Source: Arion vulgaris (Eukaryota > Mollusca > Gastropoda > Stylommatophora > Arionidae). Taken from it: a DNA stretch of 64,000 nt. This document shows, piece after piece, positions 21,859 through 33,500 of the stretch. Location of the stretch: assembly GCA_020796225.1 (NCBI GenBank), contig CM036754.1:69060000-69123999 (forward strand), given 5' to 3'. The notes below the pieces were generated by a model. The model was not told the DNA's origin, did no database searches, and saw only the letters and a list, made by a program, of their open reading frames with translations. The translations under genes were made by a program, and so were the position numbers. Numbering within the stretch: position 1 is the first letter of the stretch; each line of letters opens with the position of its first letter.

Positions 21859-22213
21859 AGATTTTGTGTTATTACGACTTTTGTCATCAGTGACAGTTAA
21901 AGTTTAAAGAACTCAAATTTCAAAACCATAACAAAATTCCAATTTGTTAATTCCAGTTATGATTCTTCTGTGAAATAAATATAAAATAATGAGTTGTTAT
22001 TTGATAGAAATGAGAACAGATCTACTAAATTTTCATACCCACATATGAGACAGTTGCTCCTCATCTAGTTTTTGTACTAATCTACGTATTTTAGTACATG
22101 TGACTGAATCTTTTGTTCCGTTTGATTTTTGATTGATCATGTAATCAGAGTTTTAAATTTTTTGTAATATTTTATTTCTTAAAAAATGTAGAAGTAATTT
22201 TTGTGTGGTTTAA

Positions 22214-22287
22214 CTCTTAGTGGACCAGGGCAAATTTGTTTTTAGAATTAAAAATGCCCTTTAGTGTGGCGTTTGGTCCACAAGGAG
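22214..22287. mobile_element. 74-bp TTAA foldback MITE
   Basis: TTAA at 22210-22213 and 22288-22291. Inverted ends CTCTTAGTGGACCA / TGGTCCACAAGGAG pair over 14 bases with two mismatches. Confidence 0.65.
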
Positions 22288-22291
22288 TTAA

Positions 22292-22860
22292 TGATATATG
22301 AAATAGTAAAACACTTCAGAGAGACAGCATAGGCTTTATCATTCCAGTACACGATGTTTGGAGATTGGCACCCTTAGTCAAATTGTTTTTTTGTGAACAT
22401 ATTCAAGTTGACATCAGAGAATGTATGCAGGAGAGGGAACTGGGAAGATTAACAATGAAAATTATATGAGAAAAGTGTGTGTACCTTTACTAAAGCAAAA
22501 CAAAATGTATAATGTTTCTATGATTATGTAGTTATAGATAGTTGGGAAGAATGTGTATTACACAAGCAGCGTATGTGTCACACTCAACATCAGGTGGTAG
22601 CAGGAAGCATATTCCCAAAGAAAATGGTTCTGTGTCTGGGAACCTCTTTGACAGAATTAAACAAGAAATAATTGCCAGATTTAGTCATGTTAAAAAGTAG
22701 ATATGTCTGTTAAAGTGAGCAGTGTCTTATCTGAACAGTTGTGTTGGTGATTAACAAATCCAGAACATCTCCACAGAAAAATTGGCAGAGTGGCTGTAGG
22801 GTACAATAGCAACAACCCATATACCCCAACTTTGTAGGGTCTTCACAACTCACAACACTG
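22292..22860. other. Intergenic, nothing recognised
   Basis: No open frame with known motifs, no repeat shared with the rest of the window. Confidence 0.35.
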
Positions 22861-22864
22861 CACA

Positions 22865-23115
22865 CACCCGTGTGTTGCCGGCGTTCTCAGGGAGAGCAAA
22901 GAATAGTAACACTGCAACCTACAAGGCATGTCGTAAGAGGCGACTGAGGTAGGGCCTAGAGAAGCTACCCTAGTAAATAAAAAGAAATTGGATGTGCTGG
23001 CTTACTTGTAGGCGCATAACTGGTACAATGTACAATCACTCTTAGGCTCAGATTACATACAAATCACAAAGAATGGTTAACAAGTGGTCAATGTGGATCA
23101 TTTGAAGAAGAAGAA
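22865..23115 (+). mobile_element. SINE family B, near full-length
   Basis: Contains GGCATGTCGTAAGAGGCGAC, GCTACCCTAGTAAATAAAAA, ATACAAATCACA and a GAAGAAGAAGAAG tail; the head is diverged. Confidence 0.8.
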
Positions 23116-23588
23116 GTACACCACACAAATAACTTGAGATTTTCTTGTGTATGAATGATACCTCTAGAAACACCTCGCCAGCGATAGACAGTAAACATCA
23201 GAAACTTGCACTTCATTGTAGTTTCAAAATGAATAATAAGCAATAAAGGAATATTACAGCAGACCAGAAATATATTGGTTAGGAAGAAATAGGATACAGT
23301 ATATGGAGCATAGCGTGGAATCTTTCCCTATCACGACGGCTCTCAGGCCGACCCAGCCTCAACTGGGTACCAGACATGCTCTGGGAAAGTAAAGGCGGCC
23401 AGTGGGATGATGACCGCATCACCCATTGTGTGTCGATGATCAATGAAAAATACAGGCCTAACACTGTATTGACCTATATACCACGAGGTATGAAAGGGTT
23501 ACTTTACTTTACTTTTATATGGAGCAGAGAAGATTTTAGAGCTGAGAAACACCAGAAGTGAGAACATACAGTTTTACTTGTGAATGAT

Positions 23589-23841
23589 CATCTTCTTCTT
23601 CTTTGCGTTCGTTCTTACGACCAATTTTAATCACTCTTTGTGATATGTTTGATCTTTGCCAAGAACGTGTATACGTTGCACATTGGTTTGGTAGGCCCCT
23701 AAACGCATAGACTTCTACACATTTAGGACATGTGCATCCGAATTCAGCCAAACCTCCTTAGTCACTCTTACGACATGCGTGGCAGGTAGCAGTGGTTCTA
23801 TTCTTTACACCCCAAATTTGGGCCCGGTAACCACTCGGGCA
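23589..23841 (-). mobile_element. SINE family A with 11-bp target-site duplication
   Basis: Complete copy flanked by TTGTGAATGAT at 23578-23588 and 23842-23852. Confidence 0.85.
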
Positions 23842-23999
23842 TTGTGAATGATGATGTGGAAATATTCGTCCTAGAGATGCCATCAAGAAAAGTTGATTGT
23901 CTTCAAACATGTTTGAATTATTTTCATAAATTTCAAAATATATAGAATAATCTTTACATTGTAACTTTGTTGTAATATCCATTTTGTATACATTTATTC

Positions 24000-24155
24000 A
24001 TGGGATGGATTAGGGTAATGCATAAAGTGATCACCTATCGTCTTGGGCAAAGGGTTATGGGTTCAATTCCACATGATGAAAGAAATTGGCCCTCCTACCT
24101 CCTGCGCAATAGGAGCTAGAAATGTGAAGTTACAGCCCCCCCCACCACCACCACC
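24000..24155 (+). mobile_element. SINE-like element with tRNA-like head (family K)
   Basis: GGGTAATGCATAAAGTGATC and box B GGGTTCAATTCC spaced as in a tRNA, followed by a short body and C-rich/CACCACC runs. Single copy in the window. Confidence 0.45.
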
Positions 24156-24157
24156 AC

Positions 24158-24312
24158 CACGGTCCAGAAGCACTTAAGCTTTTAATTCTTGGCTCGTGCC
24201 ATGGACATCGTAACTCTTTTTCGGTGCCACAAACACCGTAAATCTGGACAACCTGTGACTTTTCTGTCAGCCCGCGGAATTGAACCGCACTATCAGGCAC
24301 TTAATACCATAG
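24158..24312 (-). mobile_element. SINE family D copy
   Basis: Minus strand starts with box B-like GCGGTTCAATTCCGCGGG and runs through CCATGGCACGAGCC to CTTCTGGACC. Matches 35886-36090. Confidence 0.6.
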
Positions 24313-25489
24313 GGTCTAAAAAGACAGACATTTTGTTATTAATATATTTTTATTATACATTTATTTTGTATTTTTTTATGATACATTTTTGTATATGGGT
24401 AGATAAGATGTAATATTTAATATGTATAAAAGTTGTTATCTACCTTTTATTGTCAACTTTTGCTCAGTATCTTTACCTGCTACTAGATAACTTATTTTTT
24501 GGATCCAGTAGGAACAAGGGACCACGTTTACAATTACCTGATTGATATGACCATCATCATTCTATTTATGATGTCTAACCGACGGTGTGTGCTCCGATGT
24601 CTTTCTTTGACTATAAGATCTCTGCAGCATTGCACAAACTCTTTAGCATTAGTGATGGTCTCCAATATAGTTTTGAAGATTCTGATGAATTTTATTAACA
24701 AAAAATGAAGTGATTTGGCCACTTAATAAAAAGGCATCCAAACTCCACAGCATACAGAGTCTTCTTCAACAGGACATCAGGAAAGAAGGTGAGAGGAAAA
24801 CTTGAGCACATCTTGAGCACATGACCTACGCTTTCTCATTTGTTTCTGATAGGACTATTAACCCAATCTAATCTATATTGACATCATGGTTTACTGGGAA
24901 AATGTACAAATTGCTCCAATGCGGAAAATAAACAGAGTATGTTTTGATTGAGAGGGGAATGCTGTACAGAGACACATAAGTCACTTATTTACAACAGCCC
25001 TACACTAGTGCATTGACAGTGTTAATTTCAGTTTATTTTTCAGCCCTATGTCAATAGATGTATGTTACAGCAGGTTTGCTTGGATGCACTTGTTCTAACA
25101 AGAAGCCCAGAGATACAAAATGAGACTGCTTAGCGCATGATGCTGTAAGATCAGTTATTTGTGTACAATGTTGAAGTTACGAGTTACGTATAAAGAACAT
25201 TGAGACATCACAAAGTGTGACAAACATAGTAACAGTTAATGCATTGTTAATGGTTAGAACAGATATTTCTGTGTGAATCATTGAATATATCATATTTGGT
25301 TATAATACAGTTGTCAGTATTAGTTACTTTGTTTATAATGTAAACAACTACTGTATCTATTGAGCATTGTCTGGTGCTAATACATCATCCATTGTGCTCA
25401 TTGTTCATTGTCATACAACAGGTATGTGTCACCCTGGACATAGATCATGGAGATAAATAGATACCTATACTCACTGAACACAGACAATC
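24313..25489. other. Intergenic, nothing recognised
   Basis: AT-rich single-copy-looking DNA; no exon or repeat could be supported. Confidence 0.35.
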
Positions 25490-25499
25490 ATTTGTGGTA

Positions 25500-25850
25500 G
25501 TCACCATCGGTAAACAAGCCGAGATTCGCTGTCTACAATAATCAACGCAGAAGTCAAATCGTTAATAAATGACTACACATTGGAGGAAAATGCTGTTGTC
25601 TACACTGATGGTTCCGTGATTCGGCACAGTCAGAGTGCATCTGCTTTTATGGCTAGAGCTAAAGGAAAGGTCATCAAAGAGGCAAGGGGCACAAAAGCGA
25701 CAACCACCTTTTAAAGGATCAAAGAATTGCAGTGCTCTGGTGCTGTTGCTAAATCTTTCAAGTGTAGACACTGCAGTTCTTCAACTAAAAATTTGCCAGA
25801 TTCCAAGATGTTGGTGATTGAAAGTCTTGGTTATTGGTCTAACCCTGAGA
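25500..25850 (+). mobile_element. LINE RNase H N-terminal fragment
   Basis: One frame reads YTLEENAVVYTDGSVIRHSQ, the first strand of RNase HI with its catalytic Asp in TDGS. It then meets a stop near 25711. Downstream residues no longer fit the family. Confidence 0.6.
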
Positions 25851-26273
25851 TTCACACATAAACAATAGCTTTTTTAAATATATATCTCTTTTCATAACAT
25901 ACAATAGAAATAGTATCACTTGATATTTTGTTTTGGTAGAAGCTTATTTACTAATGCCAAAATAGCATTACATTCATTTATATATCAATAATATATTGAG
26001 AACTTTGAGTATGTGTGTGCATGAGAGGGAGAAAATGTTGTGTAGCAGATTGAGTTTCTGGCAAACATTTGATCATATCTGGCTAGAATCAAATATCAGA
26101 CATTGCGGTTCATCTCACTACATTATTGATTCCACATAGTTGTAAAAACAAAAAGAGGGCCAACTTTGCACTGAATATATGAACAGAATTCAGCAGTCCT
26201 GCCGTAATATATTGTTTTTTGTTTAACGCACCTGGACAGTTAGGGTTGAATTGAAGTGGCTGATAAATTAGCT

Positions 26274-26520
26274 TCTTCTTCTTTGCGTTCAGATTAACGA
26301 CCAATTTTAATAACTCTTTGTGAAATGTTAGATCTTTGCCAAGAACGTGTATAAGTTGCACATTGGTTCGGTAGGCCCCTAAACGCATAGACTTCTACAC
26401 GGTTAGGACACATGCATCCGATTTCATCCGAACCTCCTTAGTCGCCTCTTAGACATGCATGGCAGGTAACAGTGGTTCTATTCTTTACACCTAAATTTGG
26501 GCCCTGGTAACCACTCGGGC
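26274..26520 (-). mobile_element. SINE family A with 12-bp target-site duplication
   Basis: Complete copy; GATAAATTAGCT is repeated at 26262-26273 and 26521-26532. Confidence 0.85.
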
Positions 26521-26825
26521 GATAAATTAGCTAACATGGCATCCATTGCAAGTGTGTGAAATATAGATGGGATGAACATCATGTATAACCCTATGGTCCA
26601 CATATCAGGAAACAGAATCAGAGACATTGAATCACTGATTAACATGGGGGTTAACCAGGGTCAAGTATGAGGGTGCTGTCTGCACGGTAGAGAGAGAAAA
26701 TTACAAACTAACGTGTACTTGGGCACACTGATTGTGGAAACAATGAGGTGATGACTGTTGCAATGTGGGATGGAACACCTATAGACTTGACCAATGCACA
26801 CAGGTGTTAACTTTCTGTCATAATG

Positions 26826-26935
26826 AAATAGCTTGTACTGAGCAGAACTTTGCCACCCTAACTGTCCTGTGGAATTTCTCTCTCTCATATGCCAGATGTC
26901 CAGCCTCTGCAGCCGTCATGTTCAAACCATATATC
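26826..26935 (-). mobile_element. LINE RT ORF C-terminal end
   Basis: Minus strand reads NMTAAEAGHLAYEREKFHRT and VAKFCSVQAIS, matching the copy at 14.2 kb. Confidence 0.6.
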
Positions 26936-27061
26936 AATATGTACAACTAGATACACATATAAATTATGAAGTTCAAGAAGCTTGTCACAGGAAAGTACAC
27001 AAACAAGACATGCGAGCCAGCAGACAAGAAGATACATATTACTAAGTTATATCTGTCTCAT

Positions 27062-27834
27062 ACAGGTCAGGTGCTTGCCTCTCGTTGCAAAGATACTCTG
27101 TTCGCGCCCTCGTGGAGCCATTTGGATATTTTTAAGAGATCCTGATCTCAGTGTAGGTGAGTCGAGTTCTAGTCTTATAGGAGATGGACGATAAAATGTA
27201 GGTCCTGTGTCAGATCAAAATCAAGAAGAGTAGGCTGGAAAGCCGCTGCCTTTGCAAAATTCTTTAGATGAGCACACAGTTTTTTTAATCAAGAACCCCA
27301 GAGGAAGCAACCATATGATCAACAAATAAACAGGGTATAGGTATTAAGAGCTTCCGAAAAACAAATAGACAAACACGGGACTCGAACCACTTACCATAGT
27401 TCTTACGACACCAATCGCCTAGCCTAGCAATACGAGCGTTTTTACGAACAACCAATGAGCCATTCTAGAAAATGACTAACGAGTGTCTTTCTCAAACACT
27501 CGTTATTTAACTAGACACAGAACAATCAGGTAGGGTTCGTTTAAACAATGTCTGCACAAACACATGCTATAAGCTTATTGTGCTTGTATATATTGGAAAC
27601 CAGACAATATCATACATACACACATGTATACACATATAACAAGCATGCATACATCATTCAATGTAGCTTCAAATTTATTATAAGAATAGCACACAAAGTT
27701 TTTTTATCAAGAACGGTTTGTTTTTTCGGAAGCTCTTAATACCTGTACCCTGTTTATTTGTTGATCAAAATTCTTTAGAAACTTTCAAAAATAATTCCTA
27801 CAAAATATTTTTAACCCGCTTCAAAATAAGAAAA
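27062..27834 (+). mobile_element. SINE family C copy split by a 497-bp insertion
   Basis: 27062-27268 and 27780-27834 are consecutive parts of family C (head GGTGCTTGCCTCTCGTTGC; body CCTACAAAATATTTTTAACC). The break is the element at 27269-27765. Confidence 0.65.
27269..27765 (-). mobile_element. Family G element with inverted arms, inserted in a SINE C
   Basis: Flanked by CAAAATTCTTTAGA at 27255-27268 and 27766-27779 (14 bp, perfect). 27310-27363 (GGTATTAAGAGCTTCCGAAA) is repeated inverted at 27716-27765. A tRNA-like box B (GGGACTCGAACCAC, minus) lies near 27380. Confidence 0.6.
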
Positions 27835-27965
27835 CATCCTAACCTGAACAGTCTGGCAGCAACTGCACTAGCCATGCAGCCTTTAAATTCCACAGGCTCA
27901 TAGCTCGCCTGTCCTATACCGCCCTAAAAAGTGATATTACAGTCAGTGACGACAGTTGTTTTTAT
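27835..27965 (+). mobile_element. Repeat L fragment
   Basis: Shares GGCAGCAACTGCACTAGCCA and the following ATTCCACAGGCTC block with 19.1 kb. Confidence 0.5.
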
Positions 27966-28094
27966 TTTTATACACACTCTCCTGCTATTTCGTTAAACTG
28001 TAGACATACAGATACCTCTGTTATTCTTCTTGACCGCAGTCATCCATGCTTTCAATGTTTCCAGTTAGACTGTAGTCATCCATATATCATTAAT

Positions 28095-28408
28095 ACGAGC
28101 GAGATTGAGCTCCTGGTACTGTTGCAGACGGACAATGAAACTTGGGTTTCCCCTTCTAGTTGCGGTCGCACAAGAATCATTGACAACTGAAAATCGATAG
28201 GAGTAGATTATAATACCACAACTTGGACAAAAATTAATATCAACAACAAAATTTTCAACATCCTTAAAAAAATAGAAAGGGGACCCTCGCCGATGCTACG
28301 GAGTTAGTTCACTACCGCAATGTTCCTGTATAAAAAAAAGAGATCGAAACCCGCATGATTATTCCCCGCAGTGCAATACTTAATTGTCCTATCAATCAAT
28401 GAACACAC
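28095..28408 (+). mobile_element. SINE family C, 5'-truncated
   Basis: Body from GACGGACAATGAAACTTGGG to CCTATCAATCAATGAAC; lacks the tRNA-like head. Confidence 0.6.
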
Positions 28409-28794
28409 CTTGTGTTTAGTTTGATTGTGGTCACCTGTACATTTTTGTTTTTGCAGATTTGTGGCAGCTTATAGAATTCCGAAATTACAGGTAAGAGAAA
28501 CGTCTAAAGAGACAAAAAAAAAAGTCGTGGTATTCATGGGAAAAAAAAGATTATTAAGATTAGCCAGGAAAAATGTTAGTAAAAAAGATTTGAAATTTTA
28601 AAATATGAATTTTCGTTTGGCAAGTTGTGTGCCAAAATATTGATTAACAAACAAGATGGCCTACTATACTAACAAACATTCTGGAAATAGATAGATCACG
28701 TGAACTGAAGGTATCAATGTTATTGGCATAGGCAATTATAAACTCATACGGCCGGTGGTGGGTGAACTTGCTAGAGACAGAGTGAATTTCAGAT

Positions 28795-29035
28795 ATGCTG
28801 CAAAGAGAGCAACGTCCTATAAAGGATACGCACCTTGATGATGAGGCCGGTGGACTGGGGTAAAAATTATGGAAATCAGACCACAACCGGTCACGTGACC
28901 TCACATTCCAGTATTGTTGTGTATAGAGGAATTCAGTTAAATTCAAATGCTAGATCAAGGTTATATTATGTGACACGTTAAGTTTAACAATAAGGAATAT
29001 CAGTATTATGACTATTTTTCAGCAATAAATAACAC
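28795..29035 (+). repeat. Dispersed repeat J
   Basis: Inverted match to 40490-40700 (CAGACCACAACCGGTCACGT; CAGTATTGTTGTGTATAGA; ATCAAGGTTATATTATGT). Class unknown. Confidence 0.55.
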
Positions 29036-29215
29036 TACAACTCACAGAATTGAGTAAAATTACAAACAAGCTTACAGTGTTCTATCAAACATATATAAAT
29101 TCAGCTCCCCAACTAAAACTAGGTCAGGATTCCCGATCAGTTATGTGGTCCATTATTAGAGTTGGTTGTGGTTATTGGTTACTGTACCATCGTCACAGTA
29201 CGTCTTGTAGACCAT

Positions 29216-29318
29216 AGGGTGTTTAGTCTCACCCAGCAGATGTCGAAGGGTATGCATACTGATGATTCCCATAGCTCATTGGTTAAAACACATTCCCCAT
29301 TTCTACCCCTCGTGCACC
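29216..29318 (-). mobile_element. LINE RNase H tail fragment
   Basis: Matches 39262-39352 on the same strand (CATCAGTATGCATACCCTTC in minus sense), the ISMHTLLYLLGET segment after RNase H. Confidence 0.6.
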
Positions 29319-29324
29319 CGTTGT

Positions 29325-29765
29325 CTTGTACAATGTGTGGTTCGTCTTGTACAATGTGTGGTTCGTCTTGTACAATGTGTGGCTTGTACAATGTGTGGTT
29401 CGTCTTGTACATGTGTGGTCTCTTGTACAATGTGTGGTTCCTCTTGTACATGTGGTCGCTTGTACAATGTGTGGTTCGTCTTGTACGATGTGTGGTTCGT
29501 CTTGTACAATGTGTGGTTCGTCTTGTAGATGTGTGCTTGTACAATGTGTGGTTCGTCATTGTATCGTCTTGTACAGATGATGTGGTTCTGTCTTGTATCG
29601 TCTTGTACAATGTGTGGCTTGTACAATGTGTTAGGTTCATCTTGTTAGATGTGTGTGCTTGTACAATGTGTGGTTACATGTCTTGTACAATGTGTGGTTC
29701 GTCTTGTATCGTCTTGTACAATGTGTGGCTTGTACAATGTGTGGCGCTTGTACATGTGTGGTTTC
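29325..29765 (+). repeat. 21-bp/16-bp tandem array, left block (ragged)
   Basis: Units GTGTGGTTCGTCTTGTACAA plus T, and a short form GTGTGGCTTGTACAAT. From about 29400 on, many units carry small gaps or inserts. Confidence 0.9.
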
Positions 29766-29771
29766 AGTTAC

Positions 29772-29906
29772 AATTTCTCTATCAATTTACTGGAGTTGTT
29801 GTCTGGGGTCGCTAGTGAGATGTTGGTTCTCTTTACTGCGATCTTTCAATGCATGTCGTATGGGCGACTAATATATGCCGTAAGGATGCTGCCTGTAAAT
29901 AAAAGT
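29772..29906 (+). mobile_element. SINE family B head fragment between two array blocks
   Basis: TCTGGGGTCGCTAGTGAG, then GCATGTCGTATGGGCGACTA and CTGCCTGTAAATAAAAG. It is a decayed version of the SINE head at 30742, with the same preceding TATCAATTTACTG junction. Confidence 0.6.
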
Positions 29907-30712
29907 TCGTCTTAGACATGTGTGGTCTCTTTAGGGTGCATCTGACAATGTGTGGTGCGTCTTGTACAATGTGTCTTCTACAATGTGTTCAGTCTGTACA
30001 AGTGTGCTTACAATGTGTGGTTGTCTTGTAACTAGTGTGTTCGTCATTTAGATGTAGGTTCTTCTTGTACGTGGTGGTTCCTCTTTACGATGTGGTTCGT
30101 CTTTACAAGTGTAGTTGTACAATGTGAGTTCGTCTTGTACAATGTGTGGTTCGTCTTGTACAATGTGTGGTTCATCTTGTACAATGTGTGGTTCGTCTTG
30201 TACGATGTGTGGTTCGTCTTGTACAATGTGTGGCTTGTACAATGTGTGGTTCGTCTTGTACGATGTGTGGTTCCTCTTGTACGATGTGTGGTTCGTCTTG
30301 TACAATGTGTGTCTTGTACAATGTGTGGTGCGTCTTGTACTATGTGTGGTTCGTCTTGTACAATGTGTGGTTCGTCTTGTACAATGTGTGTCTTGTACAA
30401 TGTGTGGTTCGTCTTGTACGATGTGTGGTTCCTCTTGTACGATGTGTGGCTTGTACAATGTGTGGCTTGTACAATGTGTGGTTCGTCTTGTACAATGTGT
30501 GGTTCGTCTTGTACGATGTGTGGTTCCTCTTGTACGATGTGTGGCTTGTACAATGTGTGGTTCGTCTTGTACGATGTGTGGTTCGTCTTGTACGATGTGT
30601 GGCTTGTACAATGTGTGGCTTGTACAATGTGTGGTTCGTCTTGTACAATGTGTGGTTCGTCTTGTACAATGTGTGGCTTGTACAATGTGTGGCTTGTACA
30701 ATGTGTGGTTTC
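29907..30712 (+). repeat. 21-bp/16-bp tandem array, right block, open in all six frames
   Basis: Same unit as the left block. Neither strand of the unit contains a stop in any frame, giving overlapping spurious frames of 124-234 codons on both strands (CTMCGSS and PHIVQDE repeats). 29907-30110 is ragged. Confidence 0.9.
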
Positions 30713-30741
30713 AAAGTTACTAAATTTCTGTATCAATTCAC

Positions 30742-30996
30742 TGCCCGAGTGGTGCCGGGGTCCGCTAGTGAAGCAAAGAATAGTACCACTGTGATCTACA
30801 ATGCATGTCGTAAGAGGCGACTGATATAGCCCTAGGGATGCTGCCTAGGAAATAAAAAAGCATCCAAAACGGATGTGCTGGTCTACTTTTAGGCACATAA
30901 CTGGCACAGCGTACAATCGCTCTTAGGCTCAGATCACATACAAATCACGCTCTATAGAGTGGTTGACAAGTGGTCGATATGAAGCGTTCGAAGAAG
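30742..30996 (+). mobile_element. SINE family B, full-length
   Basis: Clean copy starting GCCCGAGTGGTGCCGGGG, core GTCGTAAGAGGCGACTGAT, ending CGTTCGAAGAAG. The best reference for the family here. Confidence 0.85.
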
Positions 30997-30999
30997 TAT

Positions 31000-31869
31000 C
31001 GATTCAAAATCAAATTTAAAACTAATTCTTTTGTGTGAATGCGTGCGCGGGCAAGTGCTGTTCATTCACCCAATAAATGAAAAATAGACTGCCTAGGTCG
31101 AGTCAGTCCACGGGTACGCAGATAACCGTTGCGGACTCGGGTGGCTACTGGAGCGCGTGGCATTAAATAAATATCAAAATCTCCGGACGCTGTATTACCC
31201 ATGTGGCCCGCATTCTCTGCCACCGCAGCTCCTGGCACGCCACGCACCAGTGCTCGTCACGAAACAATGTACGTCAAGTCGTTCGATCTTCTGCATTAGT
31301 TTCCCACGCATCGGCGTTTATATCAACAAGTTTTATTTAGTGAGGTTCTGATCTTGTCATTGTAACACCTTCTTTGGCCTCCCTTGGATCATTTATCTTT
31401 CTATAGTTCACAAAATAGAAGTATTTACACTTCGGCAGTATGGTCTGGTATGCGAACAATGTGGCATGTCGACCGAGTCTGTGACAGCATCACTACCTGG
31501 CCACTTTGCCAACCTCTATGTATATTCTTGTTAGGACAGCAACAATTTCTCCATCCTACAGGCTGCAGAAATTCTATGCAGGGCATCTCCTGTTTTGTTC
31601 TTTGATTTCAGTTGCCAAAATTATCCGACAAGAGTTCAGATTCTCTTGTGCCCTTTCTCTGTGTTCCATAGCTTGAAACTTATTGGAATGACACAAACAT
31701 GATGTGCCTTAGTCCTCATTAACTCGTTGATCAAAAATTTTTATTATGTGGTACATGTTGTTCTGGATCGTTACAAGGTACTGGTGTTTTCACTGATAAG
31801 TATGATTGGCCTTTTTTTTTTTTCTGTTCTTTTGTCCTTCTCTGCCTTTTGCCGTTATGCGCTGCAGGT
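31000..31869. other. Intergenic, nothing recognised
   Basis: Several short open frames on both strands without motifs; no repeat shared elsewhere in the window. Confidence 0.35.
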
Positions 31870-32846
31870 TTAACTGATGATCGGTTTCCGAGATAGTGCA
31901 TCCTCGGTCGCTTGATATGCTGTGGTATTGTGGAGTTTTAAGATGTCTGTAACTCCATCAATCAATCTTTTTCTTGGTCTGACCCTTCCTCTTGATGATT
32001 CCATTTTAAGGTTGTGCGCTCTTGCAACTAGTGTATTCGGGTTCATTATCACCAAGACATCAAACCATTTGAGTCTCTGTTTTTCAATGAATCTAATAGC
32101 AGATGTTGTTCTGACTGTTCTAATTTCATAATTTCTTATATGGTCTCTTCTTGTTTTATTTACCGATTTCCTCAAGCATCTCATTTCACATGTGGTAATT
32201 TTCCTTTCTTGTTCTTTTGTCAGTGCCCATGTTTGACACTGGTAACAGTCGCCCGAGTAGTTACCGGGGCCCAAATTTGGGGTGCAAAGAATAGAACCAC
32301 TGTTACCTGCCACGCATGATGTCGTAAGAGGCGACTAAGGAGGTTTGGCTGAAATCGGATGCACATGTCCTAAACGTGTAGAAATATATGCGTTTAGGGG
32401 CCTACCAAACCAATGTGCAACGTATACACGTTCTTGGCAAAGATCAAACATATCACAAAGTGTGATTAAAATTGGTCGTAAAGAACGAACGCAAAGAAGA
32501 AGACTGGTAACAGTTTTGGTATAAAGATTGCATTTATAATCTGTCTTTTAGTCTCTACTAGAATTGCTGGATGTTTCAAGATTGGTTTAAGTTGGTATGT
32601 ACCTAGTATGATGGCACACTTGGAAAAACAGTTGGATAGAAACTTATTATCTAAAGTAAGATGTATTTTGGGAAGTGTATGCTCGACATCACATTTGTTT
32701 GCGTATGTGTCCGATACAAGAATGTCAGATGAAAGAAAATACTTGACACATACCCCACTTGACTTGCCAGGTGTCCAGCTATTTGAGTAAATAAATATCA
32801 GCTTTCTCTCCTTCGGTTTAACATCAGATTTGAGTTTAAAACACAC
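31870..32846 (-). mobile_element. LINE RT C-terminal region split by a SINE A
   Basis: 32846-32514 encodes LGTYQLKPILKHPAILVETK and QIINAIFIPKLLP. After the SINE, 32237-31870 continues with QTWALTKEQERKITTCEMRC and the RGRVRPRKRLIDGV end. This matches the order in the LINE at 36.7-37.2 kb. Confidence 0.75.
32249..32502 (+). mobile_element. SINE family A, full-length, with 11-bp target-site duplication
   Basis: Best plus-sense copy: head GCCCGAGTAGTTACCGGGGC, core GTCGTAAGAGGCGACTAAGG, tail AACGCAAAGAAGAAG. Direct repeats ACTGGTAACAG at 32238-32248 and 32503-32513. Confidence 0.9.
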
Positions 32847-33500
32847 TAACCGATGGGTCGGTTCATCGGGGTGAGAAGTCAGGCTGGGGTTTCTTGTCTA
32901 TTCCGCATGGTAGGGTTGTTGCAGAGCGAAGTGGAGCGTACATGACAACTAATTCTAGTATGAGGATGGAGGTTGAGGCCGTTACTGCTGCCTTCCCCCA
33001 TTTGCTCTCTGGGACTTCATTTACTGGGGCCGTTGTTGTATTTGACTTTCAGTCGATGCTACACAAGATCCAGAAGGGCAGGTTTCGGTATGAGTGGATA
33101 TCGTCTATAAAAGTTTCTAACCTCAAGAGGCTTGCGTGGATATACTGTCCTGGGCATGCAGATGTTTACGGTAATGAGAGAGCGGACAGGCTTGCACCAA
33201 CAGCATCGATTGTTGGGTTGTTGAAGAAGGATAAGAGGGATGTTCTTCGGTCTCTTCGCGACTGTCTGTTGGATGAGGACACTAAAATCGATGTTGAATC
33301 GATCAAGCGATTTAAGCAGTTTGGAGTTACCCGTTGTTCAAGTCGAACTGGATGTCTGAGAGGCAGAGTGAGAGGTGTGTTTAATTAGAGTCACGCGAAC
33401 CATCACTATGCATTCTCTTCGATATCTGTTGGGGGAGACTGAGCACCTATAGATCTGCCTGGAGTGCAATGACCTCAGTTTAGTGACCAATACCCAATTA
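32846..33500 (+). mobile_element. LINE RNase HI domain with all four acidic residues, plus tail
   Basis: TDGSVHRGEKSGWGFL (first Asp), SMRMEVEAVTAA (Glu), VVVFDFQSML (Asp; the usual Ser-Asp-Ser is Phe-Asp-Phe) and YGNERADRLA (last Asp). The tail SLRDCLLDEDTKIDV to CLRGRVRGVFN ends in a stop near 33388, with the remnant GDxAPIDLPGVQ beyond. No RT precedes it on this strand, so it is a fragment. Confidence 0.75.

Noticed and set aside
29179..30829. Cys-rich and His/Thr-rich frames on both strands
   Set aside because: Six-frame-open 21/16-bp array; equal openness in all frames is evidence against coding.
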